Source: Chelydra serpentina (lineage: Eukaryota > Chordata > Testudines > Chelydridae). From it: a stretch of DNA of 64,000 nt. A program made the translations under genes and the position numbers. This document shows positions 24,075 to 35,413 of the stretch, one piece after another. The DNA lies in assembly GCA_037349315.1 (NCBI GenBank), contig JBAIAC010000001.1, positions 2,728,001-2,792,000 of the forward strand. Direction: 5' to 3'. The notes below the pieces were generated by a model. The model was not told the origin of the DNA, did not search any database, and was given only the letters and a program-made list of their open reading frames with translations. Position 1 is the stretch's first letter; each line of letters opens with the position of its first letter.

Positions 24075-24246
24075 AGGGATAGCTCAGTGGTTTGAGCATT
24101 GGCCTGCTAAACCCAGGGTTGTGAGTTCAATCCTTGAGGGGGCCATTTAGGGATCTGGGGCAAAAAATGGGGATTGGTCCTGCTTTGAGCAGGGGGTTGG
24201 ACTAGATGACCTACTAAGGTCCCTTCCAACCCTGATATTCTATGAT
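24075..24246 (+). mobile_element. CryPolIII-type tRNA-derived SINE, copy 1
   Basis: The head has a pol III A box (TAGCTCAGTGG) and B box (GAGTTCAATCC) about 30 bp apart, as in a tRNA-derived SINE. The tail carries GGTCCTGCTTTGAGCAGGG then GGTTGGACTAGATGACC and ends TTCTATGA. That tail matches CR1 3' ends in this window (compare 20420-20505). Such a head-tail pairing defines the turtle CryPolIII SINE. It is non-coding and mobilised by CR1-type enzymes (family knowledge). Confidence 0.92.
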
Positions 24247-24382
24247 TAGCCCTGCCCGGCGACATCTGTGTATGATGTGGGACTTAAAAGGAGGAAAGTC
24301 CACCAGTTGGATGCAGGCTGGGGAGGAGAGGGGGTAAAGTACTTTGGTGTGGGATGAGAAGCTGGGCTTTAGCTAGTCTGAG

Positions 24383-24640
24383 AGAATCATAGAATATTAG
24401 GGTTGGAAGAGCCCTCAGAAAGTCATCTAGTCCAACCCCCTGATCAAAGCAGGACCAACCCTGACTAAATCATTCCAGCCAGGGCTTTGTCAAGGTGTCC
24501 CTTAAAAATCTCTTAGGATGGAGATTCCACCACCTCCCTAGGTAAACCATTCCAGTGCTTCACCACCCCGCTAGTGAAATAGTTTTTCCCAATATCCAAC
24601 CTAGACTTCCCATACTGCAACTTGAGACTATTGCTCCTTC
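24383..24640 (-). mobile_element. CR1 3' end, antisense
   Basis: On minus this reads the CR1 3' tail and the last part of ORF2. It begins at AGAATCATAGAATATTAG on plus and is nearly collinear with 7360-7600. It is 5' truncated after about 258 bp. Confidence 0.9.
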
Positions 24641-25429
24641 TTATGGAGTAACGTCTTCCATAAGTGCTTTTGTTCTGCTTCCTTCTTCTGTCCCCTTGGC
24701 TGTCTAAATTACACTAATTTTGTACTGATTTGGCATCCAGAATATGTACAAGTAATATGTTACTTTGCCATTCTTACCCATTATCTGGCTAGCAAGACTA
24801 CTGAATTTAGCCCAGACACTTCCATAGATTTGTACCTGTTTACACAAGGTCTGAGTTTGGTTCAATCTGCTCTGCTGAAAGCTAGATGCATTTAGTTCTT
24901 GAAAAATATGTTCACTAATAACTAAAGTTCCATGTACCTTGTGGGGTTCATCTCATGTGGATTAACCAAATCAGACTCTAGTTTGCATAAAGGTTCAGGC
25001 TGGTGTTGAACTTGGGAGTCAGGAGCAGTGATGATGGATTCTAACCAGGTCTGTAAACCTTATTGGCAAGAAGTCAGAATATACCTTCAACAAAAGATAC
25101 AATCAGAACTCCCACCCAATCTCCTATCTATCAGCAACTTGTCCCTTATGGAATATGCCAAAATCTATCTGCTCTCATTTACAACCATGCCTCTCTGTCA
25201 GATGCACATTTATCACAGCACAACCTAGAAGGTATGCCGTTTGGTCTATTTACAGCATAATTATTCAGCACCTAGAAAAGTGGTCACCAAACTGTGGGGC
25301 CCTTGAGGAGTGCAGAATGTTCAGTGAGATGAGGAGGGACCCAGGCTAGCCCCTATGGGGGGTGGAGAGGGAACACCACCTCAGTCCTGGGTTCCTGTCC
25401 CCATTCCCAGATGAAGCTAAGGCCCCAGC
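24641..25429. other. Single-copy DNA, no gene seen
   Basis: Mostly unremarkable. A short TGGTCACCAAACTGTGGGG motif near 25280 resembles hAT ends but no partner end was found. Confidence 0.4.
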
Positions 25430-26810
25430 CTTGTCCTCTGGCCCCCAGCATGCCCTCAGCTCTGCTCCCAGCCTCTGGCTGTGGGTCCTGGCCTTGCCCC
25501 TGGCCCCCAGCTCTGGCCCCTACCCACGGCATCACTCCCGGCCCTACACCCCAGCTGAAGCTCTGGCCTGCAGCTCCAGCTTCTGGCCCTCACCACAGCT
25601 CCCAGCTCCCGACCGCAGCTCCTGACCACAGCCCTGGTTCCCCATTGCAGTTCCAGCTCCCAAACACAGCTCGGGTTGCCAACTTTCTACTTGCACAAAA
25701 CTAAACACTCTTGCACTTCCCCCTACCCACCGCTCCTCTAAGGCCCTGCTGCTGTCCCACCCCTTCTCTGAGGGCCGGCCCCATGCTCACTCCATCCCCC
25801 CCACCTCTGTCATTCACTCTCCCCACTCTCACTCACTTGGTCATTTTCACCCGGCTGGTTCAGGGTGTTGGGATGCATGAGGGGGTGAGGGCTCTGGCTG
25901 GGGGTGCAGGCTCTGGGATGGGGCAAGGGATGAAGGGTTTGGAGTGCAGGAGGGGCCTGGGGGTGGAGCCAACAGGTTCAGAGTATGGGAGGAGGCTCTG
26001 GGCTGAGGCAGGGGGTTCAGGTGTGGGAGGGGGTACAGACTCTGGGCTGGGAGTGCGGGTTCCAGTGTGGGGCCAAAAATGAGGGGTTCAGGTGCTTGAG
26101 GAGGCTCCGAATAGGGGCAAGGGTGTGTGAGGGCTCTGGCTGGGGGTGCATACTCTGGGGTGGGGCTGGGGATGAGGGTTTGGGGTGCATGAGGGTGTTC
26201 TGGGCTGGGACAGGGGTTTGGGGTGTAGGAGAGAGTCAGGGGTGCAGGCTCCAGGCAGCGAATACCTCAAGCAGCTCTGGAAGCAGCAGCATGTCCCCAC
26301 TCTGGGTCCTACAAGGAGATGCGGCCAGGAAGTTCTGCACACTGCCCCGTCCACAGGCTCCTCCGCTGTAGCTCCCATTAGCTGTGGTTCCCAGCCAATG
26401 GGAGCTGCAGAGCTGGTGCTTGGAGCAGCATGTGGAGCCCCCTGGATGCCCATACGTGTAGGAGCCAGAAGGGGGACATGCCGCTGCTTCTGGGAGTCGC
26501 ATGGAGCCAAAGCAGGCAGGGAGCCTGCCTTAGCCGCGCTGTGCCACCAACTGGACTTTTAATGGCCTGGTCAGTGGTGCTGACCGGAGCTGCCAGGGTC
26601 CCTTTTTGACCAGGCGTTCCAGTCGAAAACAGGACACCTGGTAACCCTAACTGCAGCCCTGGCTCCCACCCGCAGCCCTGGCTCCCACCTCCTGATTGCA
26701 GCCCCAGCTTCTGACTGCGGCTCCCAACTAGAGCTCCAGCTCCCAACTGCGGCCCTGGATCCTGACCATGCCTCCCAACCGTGGCTCTGGCTCCTGACTG
26801 CATCTCCTGC
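25430..26810. repeat. Degenerate C-rich minisatellite, interrupted
   Basis: Loose units of about 25-30 bp built on GCAGCTCCAGCTCCC / GCCCTGGCTCCCAC occupy 25430-25672 and 26649-26810. The two blocks look like one array split by the DNA element between them. The open frames here on both strands are low-complexity and not real genes. Confidence 0.6.
25673..26648. mobile_element. Non-autonomous DNA element with GGGTTRCCA ends
   Basis: The left end reads GGGTTGCCAACTTTC. The right end, on minus, reads AGGGTTACCAGGTGTCC; nine terminal bases are shared. The middle (25855-26270) is a GGGGGTGCAGG-type tandem of about 30 bp units, followed by a unique GC-rich arm. I recognise the general layout as one common in turtle DNA, but I cannot assign a superfamily and see no clear target duplication. 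Confidence 0.45.
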
Positions 26811-27099
26811 GGGTGTGGGGAGGACAGATTCCACTGTGGTGGCATAGGGCCTGGTGGAGGTGCCCATGGGATGGCCATGCCAAAATGGTGGCAGTGCCAT
26901 CTGGTGGTACATTCCTGGACCCTGTTGATATTGGGTCCAATATGGAGCTTGGGAAGGAGTACTTCTCCTGCTCACTGTCCAATCCCTTACTTGAAAATGG
27001 AGGGGCATGGCAGGATTGTGGGGAAATATCCCTTGGTTGGCCATGACTCAGTGCTGTGATCTCAGTCGGGGGGGAAAGTCAGGTGCTTCCAACATAGCC

Positions 27100-28420
27100 A
27101 GGTCACCAGCCTGATGGAATTCTACTGGTACCGAGCATCCGGGTGGGGATGGGGACCTTGGCAGTACTGACCTTTCTGGTGCTTGAGGGGCCAATGCTGC
27201 TAGCAGTACCGATGTCAGCTCACATAATGTGAGTGTCTTAGGGCTGGTCTACACTAGCCCACAAGTTTGAAGTAAGATACGCAACTTCAGCTACGTGAAT
27301 AACGTAGCTGAAGTCAAAGTATCTTATTTCGAACTTTAAAGTACTTACCCCTGGTCCACACGGCGGCGCGCAGCTCCCCCGTCGACTCCGCCTGCTCCTT
27401 TCGCAGAGCAGGATTACCGGCGTCGACGGGGGAGCACTTCCTGGTTCGATTTATCGCGTCTAGAGAAGACGCGATAAATCGAACCCAGAAGATCGATCCG
27501 ACGCCTCCGGCGCTGCGGGTAAGTGTAGACTAGCCCTTAGGGTGTTTCCCTTATCTTTCTGCACTGAAGATTCAGTGCCTGTGCCCAAAGAGTCTGTGGG
27601 CCTATCAATGGTACTGGACACCAACAGTCACCATGAGGCATGGGTGCTGGATGATCTTGGTGCCGGTGGTGCTGAGGATATCAAGCAACATGGTGATCAC
27701 TTCTGATTATCCCTGGGCTCACTGAGGAGACTTCCCGCTCTCTTTTTCGACTTGTGATAGGACTCCCGAGACTGTTTCTTCAACCCACAGTCCTTCAGAA
27801 TCGAAGGTTGAGAGGAAGATTCACACCTGCAAGAGGGTTGGAGTAGGAGAGTCGCCTCCATAAAGATGATTTTCTGGCAGAATTCTGTCCTTGCAGGATC
27901 TCGGTCAGAGCAGCTAGTAGAGGGAACACTTCTAGAAGTTGGATGTGGCCTTTGCTGAGGCAGCGAATGCACTGGGAGTGGTTGTCCACAATCGGGATCA
28001 CCTTGCTGCAAGTGCAACACTTCTTGAAGCCCGGAGATAGCGGGGCATAGCCTTGTCCCGGCCTTCTCCCCCACCACCACCGAGGGTCAACACAAGAACA
28101 AAGCCAAATAAAGAGTCAGATGAAAGCTAAAAGGTTTCCAAAAGCTAAAGATTAACAAATGGAAAGGAGAGTTAATGATCTGCTAACAGACAGGTAAAGG
28201 CTCTGTTTCTAGGCAGGGGCGGTTGAGAAGGAACTGAGGACAGTTAGCCCATGGACACTGGCTAGCCTTGTGGAGCAGCATGAGGGGAGAGAGCATTTGC
28301 AGCGGGCCAAATGGACACTGCTACCAAAGTTCTCCGATCAAGGACACAGATGCACCTACAGTGGAGCACCCTTAGGGACACTACTAGAGGAACATGTCTA
28401 TCTACTATTCACATATTGGA
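27100..28420 (-). pseudogene. Antisense DIRS-like fragment: terminal repeat plus Gag remnant
   Basis: On minus, from about 28240, the sequence reads CTCAGTTCCTTCTCAACCGCC, a 5' leader like that of the DIRS element at 35.2 kb (CTCAGTTCCTTCTTACAGCC). A Gag-like stretch follows: cysteine pairs and IPIVDNHSQCIRCLSKGH in 27795-28001, comparable in spacing to the QCLGESQQKDKCRICKGF of the 35.4-kb DIRS. Further down, lysine-rich KKRAG and GGTACCGA-type repeats match DIRS Gag style. Frames are broken and a MITE (27241-27536) interrupts the far end. The family call is inference. Confidence 0.45.
27241..27536 (+). mobile_element. Harbinger-type palindromic MITE, copy 1
   Basis: The 296-bp element runs GGGCTGGTCTACACTA...AGTGTAGACTAGCCC with TTA on both sides (27238-27240 and 27537-27539). 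It contains two internal hairpins: ACTTCAGCTACGT/ACGTAGCTGAAGT near 27285-27315, and 19-bp arms beginning GGTTCGATTTATCGCG at 27443-27485. There is no coding frame. The end motif GTCTACACTA equals that of the autonomous Harbinger at 2.2 kb. Confidence 0.9.
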
Positions 28421-28979
28421 GACTCAGTATGCCATTATATTGCTCAGTGACTGCCTGTACTGTTGCCTATATATACACTGAACATAGGGGGAGGTAAGAT
28501 GAACACATGGAGAAAGAATACCCATTCAATGCCACCCTTTGGTTTCTCTCAACTAGAGTGCACATTCTTCAAGGGCCTCAACCTGCAGTGGAGAAGAAAA
28601 GAGGAATGCATGAAACTTAACTGATATTTTGACTTGATTTGTAAATCACTCTGAGTATGTGGGCTAAAGGGAAATATGTGGTTTGGTGAATTTTAAGACA
28701 CTAGCCTTTTATTACTGGAGAGAACACTTAAAATCCTGTGACAAGTCACAATTAAAAAATTAGTCTGGTGGTCTAATCTTGATCTCTACTAGATTTTTAT
28801 GCCTCTCACAAAACCTGTCCACCAAAAAATTTGGCATGATTGTCAGTTTCTACACAAAAGAAGTTAAGACTGAGGTGCATCAACAGAGTTACAGAGGAGA
28901 AGCTGGCAATATGCATTGCTCACACTGCCTGCTCCTCGACAATGATCTGTGCATACAAGGTATAACTAGGAGTAATAGG
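28421..28979. other. Single-copy DNA, no gene seen
   Basis: No domain or repeat recognised. Confidence 0.4.
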
Positions 28980-29470
28980 ATGAAATTAATCAAAGGATAA
29001 TGTGGACGAGGAGTCTGGTGAGACTGGAACTGGTTGGGCAAGGAGACGAGAACTGAAACATAGGAATTGGGAACCAGTTGGTGAGGGGAAAGGGGGAGGA
29101 AAGGCACTGAGATCAGACAAAGATCTGGAGGGGAAGAACCTAGGATGGGCTCGACAAGGAGACTGGAAGTAGGAACCAATGTGGAGGGAATAGGGGTGGG
29201 GAAGCAAATCTGATAAGTAACCTTGGGGGCTGGAAAAGAGACTGGTATTGGAAATGGGGGAGACTGAGAATGGAGGAAGAGCCCAGGGAGAGAGACTGGG
29301 ACTGGAAGCCAATGGTGGGAGGGAGGGAGGGGAGAGACAGATCAGACAAGAAGCCAGGTGTGGGGAACTGGGACTGGCTGGGCAAAGAGACTGGGATGAG
29401 AACTGAAGAATGAAGACTGGGCCAGGAGCCAGGGGTGAGGAAGACACAATTGGGACAGGTTGGAAGGGGT
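28980..29470. repeat. Purine-rich degenerate minisatellite
   Basis: GAGACTGGGACTGGAA-like and GATCAGACAA-like motifs recur at uneven spacing of about 40-115 bp across a G/A-rich block. The antisense open frames (Ser/Pro-rich) reflect this composition. Confidence 0.6.
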
Positions 29471-29649
29471 GGAGCAGGAGTCAAGCTTGGGGGAATACAG
29501 ACAGAAGAGTCTGTGTCCACTAGAGCATGCTCTCCTTCAGAGTCTGGAATGGAACCCAAGATTCTTGAGTCTCACCATTCCTCTTCTGCCAGAAAATATC
29601 TGAGGAACCATGTATCAGAGAGTCGCTATATGTACACTTGGAACTGCGG

Positions 29650-29950
29650 GTATGATTCCCAGCTCCTATGGAGATACTCGCGCTAGCTCTCATCAAGCTA
29701 GCATGCTAAAACTGCAGGGTAGACATGGTAGTACTGGCAATGGTAAGAAGTAGCATGGGCTAGCTGCCCTAAGTACATATGCACGAAGTCCAGGTGGTTT
29801 TGCACTCTGTCTGCCTGAGCTAGCTGCCCTCTTGCCACTGCCAGAGGCAGGTACCACTGCTACACTACAATTTTTAGCATGCCAGCTTGATGACAGTTCG
29901 TACGAGTATGTCTACATGAGCTGGGAGATCCAAGTGTAGACATACCCTAT
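29650..29950. mobile_element. Old MITE-like element
   Basis: GCTAGC blocks recur in inverted positions (CTCATCAAGCTAGCATGCTAAAA near the left, TTTTTAGCATGCCAGCTTGATGA near the right). The right edge ends AGTGTAGACATACCCTA, like Harbinger-type ends. The left end is unclear and no target duplication was confirmed. Confidence 0.45.
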
Positions 29951-30840
29951 ATGTCTCATCCCTATCTGGTACTGGGCCACAGAGAGAACTTACTATTGCT
30001 ATCAGATAGCAGAAGTCTATGTGGTGGATCTAAAAGGTTCCAACCTTGTTGATGAGGCCACAAGATGTAATTTCTGGTTTTTCAGTTTTGCTTTTTAAAA
30101 AAAGCCAGGAAACCACACACACAAAACAAAGATTCCTAAAACCAACAACCTCCTTTACTACAGCCCTGATTCATACATTGTAGACTGAATGAGGCAGAGG
30201 GTCTTATGGAAAAAATACTATGTGATCATGTAATTAAAGATATTATGATGATGCATATTCACAAGGAGGACAAATTAAGTTTGCATAGGCAACCTTAATT
30301 CTGGCATTTCACAGCTTTTAATGCTTGATTCTACAATTTAAATAATGCTCTTTTAATGTAGAGCATGTGCATGATACATTTAGTTTGCACTTTTTATTTC
30401 CAGCACAATAATAATTAAAAATTACCATTTTGTTAATTGGCATTATGAAATGAAGGGGTTTTTAAATCTGACTAAAAATACTTTCATACTTGTGCCATTT
30501 AACGACAGTAGGATTAGTGAGATTATATCTTATTTGTACCCACATTCTCTTTTAGAAACTTTCAATAATTTCTGTGAACATTTATTTTTGGCATTTGTAT
30601 ATATAAAAAGAATGGCACATGAGAAACATTAGCTATAAGCAATGAAAAAGTTGATTACTTTTTAATGATGGAGAATTATGTTACATTAGCCATAATTTCT
30701 ATCAGTAACCACAGGGTGGCATTCATGTTCTTTGCTATCATATTAATGACTAATGGATTACAAGGTCACTTTGCATGGTAAATATTCTGTAGACCCTTTC
30801 AAATGAGCGTCTCCTTCTGATTTCTTCTATTACTGCTGAT
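29951..30840. other. Single-copy AT-rich DNA, no gene seen
   Basis: No domain, RNA gene or repeat recognised. The last five bases (CTGAT) are the left duplication of the LTR that follows. Confidence 0.5.
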
Positions 30841-31534
30841 TGTAACACTGTGTGCACCCACTGCCGTGGCATCTCCTGCTGGTCATCTGGGAATTAGCTT
30901 GATTCCAGCCTAGGAGCGCCTCCTTCTGGCTGATATCTTCCTACCATTACCTGATTTCTGTAAATCTCCACCACTTGTAGCACTTCAGGCACTGCATCCC
31001 CTGGTACCGCTTATCTTGGGGTGCTGCCCCACAGCAGTGCCCCCACACTCTGGGTCTCCCCTCTGAAGGGAACCCCAACCCCCTATACCTTAGTGGCTAC
31101 TGCCATTCACCATCTAGCCCCTTCTCTCAGGGGCAAACTGCAGTCTGTAATGGCTACTCATTACTGGCAAGGGGGTTGGACCTGCTGCCTGTCTAGCCCT
31201 AGCTGCCTCCTTGCAGCCCTAGTACCGCCCCTGGCCTTTAGCAAGGCCTTAGCCTGAGGACTCACCAGGCCAGAGCTCCTCAGCTCTGCCTGCCCTTCCC
31301 CAGCCCTAGTCTGCTCTGCCTCAGGTACCCTGCTTGCTCTCCCAGGCAGCCTGGTCCTCTCTACTCCCCAGCTGGAGCAAGAGTCTCTTCTCTCACTGGC
31401 TCAGCCTGCCCTTTTTATCAGGGCCAGTCATGCCCTAATTGGGTGCAACCACACCTGTGGCTGACTACCCAAGCAGCCTCCCTTGGCTGCTTTTAACCCT
31501 TTTCTGACTGGAGCAGGGTGACTGCCCCACTACA
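30841..31534 (-). mobile_element. Solo LTR, probably antisense
   Basis: The 694-bp block starts TGTAACACTGTG and ends CCCCACTACA. It is flanked by perfect 5-bp duplications CTGAT (30836-30840 and 31535-31539). TG...CA ends with a 5-bp duplication are typical of LTRs. On minus, GATAAAAAGGGC (near 31410) could be the TATA region, which suggests minus orientation. No internal region is attached. Confidence 0.8.
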
Positions 31535-31539
31535 CTGAT

Positions 31540-33019
31540 GAATTGCAGAACTTACCACATCCCACCTGCACCTGATTTTGCTTACTGTAAATCTGATTCC
31601 TGACCTGAGATATCTTGGCTTATTCCATCAGCTGGCCTTGTTTCAATGTTGTTCTCATTCAAAGAATCTAATGAAAGTTACCACATGATGCCGTGTTAGT
31701 ATTCATTTCAACCATGCCATCATTTTAAGATTTTCGGGGTATCTTTCACACAGATATGTGATTGAATAGTAACTGGTAAACACTAAACTGCATATCAAGT
31801 ATCATAGCTCACCCCAGTGGCTTGCTAAACCTTCACTGGGCTTGTACTTGAGGCTGTGAAAGTAACTATTTAATATTTAACCATCTCTTTGATCTTTTTT
31901 AAAATGTATTTTCCCAGGGAAGTTTAGCTCAGATGCAGCATCTGCTTGTCAGAGAAAGCCTCCTCTTTTTTTAACCCCCTCTTACCGTAAGAATGATTAA
32001 GCCACAAGGAAGTTGGATTTTTATAATTCTTTTTAATAAAATATAGGGCTTGATTCTCCTTTTACTTACACAGGTATAAGTCAGGAGGAACTCCACTGAA
32101 GCTGATGGAACGACAGCAGTATAAAAATGGTGCTACGGAGCAGAATCTGGCCCATAGTTGCATTTACTGATTAATTATGAATTAATCTAAAAAGCAAAAT
32201 TACTAAATTTTTAGATTGATCCTGTTTTGTTGCATATCTGTTTGGGTAAAACACATTGTCGGTTTTACCAGTTTGTTTCCAAGGATACCACTGAAAAGAT
32301 ATCAGTTGTTAACAGTGTACTGAAGAGACAAAGAGAGAGCATTAACAAAAGGAGCCTGATTCTCCACTGCCCTACATCCTGTGTGGTCATCTATGCCCTG
32401 GTAAAGGTGCTGCAAAGTGCTACCAGTTCAGAATGGTATCAATTTATAGCTACTTTGCACAGGTGCAAATGACCACATTAGACATGAAGCGATAGGGAAT
32501 CACACTCTATATATTCATTCTGTCTTGATCTTTGTTATCTTTTCAATGTGGTTTTTAATTAATAATAAAAACCTGAACATCCAGAGAGAGAAATAAAATG
32601 CAAGTTTAATTTGTTACCCCATCAAAGTCAGCGTGGGTAAAAGCCAGTCTGGAGAAAGAAGAGGATTTTTTTCCCCCAAAAGGGAAAAAAATGGGCAACA
32701 TATTCCAGATTCAAATATTTTGACATTTATTTCATGTTTTATTTGGCAGTGGCAGGTATAGCAGCAGCACACACACATCCTTTAAATTCCTTTTACTACT
32801 AACTGGTTTAGTAGACCTCTGGAAGAAAACACAGAATGATGTATTGCCTATTGGCTTGATATAGTAATTACTGGGTGAAATCTTTGGCCTGTGTTAGGCA
32901 GGAGATCAGAATAGATAATTGTAATGGTCCCTTCTGGCCTTATAATCTATGAAAGCTCATCTGGTTGTATGTATTCAGTTACAAAATTTAAACTTTGACT
33001 ATATTTAAAGGCTGACTAA
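31540..33019. other. Single-copy DNA with two short repeat remnants
   Basis: About 32045-32160 looks like an old palindromic repeat (TTGATTCTCC ... GAATCTGGCCC around CACTGAAGCTGATGG); a relative may lie at 42935-43035. About 32870-32955 ends GTAATGGTCCCTTCTGGCC and resembles the tail of the CR1 at 42.0 kb. Nothing coding was recognised. Confidence 0.5.
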
Positions 33020-33314
33020 GGCTTGGTCCACACTAAGCCCCCAGTTCAAACTAAGATACGCAACTTCAGCTACCTTAATAACGTAGCTGAAGTCGAAGTA
33101 TCTTAGTTTGAACAAAAAGGTACTTACCGCGGGTCCAGACGCGGCAGGCAGGCTCCCCCGTCGACTCCGCCTACTCCTCTCGTGGAGCAGGATTACCGGT
33201 GTCGACGGCGAGCACTTCCGGGATCGATTTATTGCGTCTAGACAAGACGCGATAAATCGATCCCAGAAGATCGATTGCTTGCCGTCGAACCAGCCGGTAA
33301 GTATGGACGTAACC
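33020..33314 (+). mobile_element. Harbinger-type palindromic MITE, copy 2
   Basis: It is collinear with 27241-27536. It has the same hairpins (AACTTCAGCTACC / AACGTAGCTGAAGT; GGGATCGATTTATTGCG / CGATAAATCGATCCC) and the same CTCCCCCGTCGACTCCGCC core. The ends GGCTTGGTCCACACTA and GTATGGACGTAACC are degraded. The flanking triplets TAA and TCA are an imperfect duplication. It is older than copy 1. Confidence 0.88.
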
Positions 33315-33592
33315 TCAGATTCAAATAACTTTTGATCACGTCTGGGTTGATATATGGTCTTGCAACAAAATCAAGTAAAATAAGTGGAAGTGGCTCATTT
33401 CAACATGAAACTATGTGGACATCTAAGATTTTGACTGAGTTTTGCTTTGAAATACTGAGCTAATTTGAAACCAGAGAAATTTAGGTGGAGGCAGATCTGA
33501 ACCCAGGCAATTTGCAATGTAAGAAAATGTTCACGGAAAACTCCACAAATCTAATCTGTCATCTTTTATATTTCTCTATTTGATATACCACC

Positions 33593-34726
33593 TGTGATGC
33601 TCTATGATTGAAACATGACCATTTATTTAGATCATTAACATTGCCACTCTTAGACAATTGCAACAAATCTTGTACAAAGTATATCATGTAAGATGTCAAT
33701 GGAAAAAAATTATGATTTGCTGAGTATGATTATCCTGTTTATATGTATAATTTTTGTATCTGAAGTTATAGATATTATGAACTGGCATCTTACATTACAG
33801 TAGAACCTCAGAGTTATGAATACCAGAGTTATGAACTCATCAGTCAGCCACACACCTCATTTAGAACCAGAAGTACAGTACTGTGTTGTGTCCAGCAAGA
33901 GAGCTACAATTCAATGACTCACCTGAATGAGGCCACACCAAGGTAATTTCTCAACCTTGCCTGGAGACTCAGCAATGCCCCTAGACATGCCTGGACTTGT
34001 GCTCCCCAAGCACATGGGACTGAGAGTATAAAACAGAACACAGTGGCCATCTGATGAGCCTTTCTCCTTCACCCACCTATGCTGCAAGCAGCAAGAACAC
34101 TCTGAAGACTCCAACTGAGGGGACTGGCCCAGATTTCAAGGGTGAAATCTGTGTACTATGAGCTGCAATATCCAGTGGGATGAGAAAAACTGCTTAATCT
34201 AGATGTCTAATAGGGTTGAGAGTTTAGACTACGTGTTCATATTTTCTTTTCTTTTGGTAACTTAACTCTGACTTTTTGCCTAACACTTATAGTCACTTGT
34301 AGTCAATACATTTGTTTTACTGTTTATCTTTACCAGTGAGTTTGCCTGAAGTGAATGGTAAAAGTGCTCAGGTTTTACAAAGGCTGGTGTGTTTCCACTT
34401 CCCATTGATAAAGTGGTGAACCAATTAATAAATTTGCAGTGCTCATCTTGAGATACAGTGCTGGGTACATTCCTGAGTTACAGTGCTGGGAGCTGGGGGG
34501 ATTTGGCTGGTGCCTTTCCCTGTGTGATCCATGAGTGGCTCTGGGAGCATTCATGCAATCTAGCTGGGTGTTGGGTCTCCACATGCGGTTGTGCTGACTG
34601 ATAGCACCTGGCGTTGTTTGCTGCTAGTCACTAGCAAGGCATTGTGAGAGACAGCCCAGGCTGGAGAGATTTAAGGGGCCATAGTGGTCCCACAGTCCCA
34701 GGCTGCACCCCAGGGAACCCGTCACA
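33593..34726 (+). mobile_element. Solo LTR, same family as 19.1 kb
   Basis: It starts TGTGATGCTCTATG and ends GGGAACCCGTCACA. Between these it parallels 19117-20298: the stretch with TATCATG then GATTTGCTGAGTATGATTATCC then TTTTTGTATCTGAAGTTAT occurs in the same order, and the 3' third has matching CAGTGCTGGG-style and CACAGTCCCAGGCTGC segments. It is more diverged. The flanking duplication is not clear. A mariner/pogo-like end is nested inside. Confidence 0.75.
33798..33900 (+). mobile_element. Mariner/pogo-like end fragment within the LTR
   Basis: TTACAGTAGAACCTCAGAG and ACCAGAGTTATGAAC begin a block absent from the related LTR at 19.1 kb. CAGTAGAACCTCAGAGTTA-type ends with a TA target are known from Tc1/mariner-pogo elements. 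The right end was not located, so the limits are rough. Confidence 0.4.
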
Positions 34727-35413
34727 CAAACATTACTTTGTCACAGGCCATTTACTTAGAGTCAGATCTAATATAGTGAAGGGAGAGAGAGGCTGTTGCT
34801 TTTGGCATCCAGTCAGAACCTCCCTGCTCCAGAGTTTCTAGAAACAGACATCTCACAATGTTGGCTATAGGGCTTCATTTTTCACTAGAGGGAAAGGCCC
34901 AGTTGTGAAACCCTTACTCATAACAATGAACAGTTACTCACACAAGTGATCCTATTGAAGAAAATATTGATCACATTACACATGTAAGTGCTCACCAACA
35001 TGAGTAAGAGTTCTTCTTCGAGTGCTTGTTCATGTCCACTTCAATCAGGTGTGTGTGCGCACCACATGCAAGCCAGCCGGAAGATTTTTCCCTTATCAGC
35101 GTCCCTAGGGTCAGCCTGGTTGCTCCCTTGAGTCGCGCCTTCATGGTGCCCAATATAGGGTCCTGCTGAACCCCCATCCTCTCAGTTCCTTCTTACAGCC
35201 GGAGACGGCTTGCTGGAACAACAGCTCTTGCGTTTTGGCAGTGTCCTCTTCAGTTTTGACTGTAAAATAGTTAAATAGTTTGTTAGTTCATAGTTACAGT
35301 TAGTTGTTGTAGTTGTTGTGATTCTTGGGGGTCCCCCTCCAACAACATTTCCCTGGTTCTGGAGTATTCCCGTGTACCCAGGGTTCAAACTCTAAGAGGA
35401 CTGTGGCAAGTTT

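Noticed and set aside
24075..24150. tRNA gene
   Set aside because: A and B boxes are present, but the stretch continues into a CR1-type tail and is repeated nearly identically at 42.5 kb, so it is a SINE head.
26088..27044. Long Pro/Gly-rich open frames on both strands
   Set aside because: They track GC-rich tandem sequence and a DNA element; residues repeat with the DNA unit, which is not gene-like.
28986..29559. 153- and 139-codon antisense frames rich in Ser and Pro
   Set aside because: Both are translations of a purine-rich degenerate minisatellite in overlapping frames.
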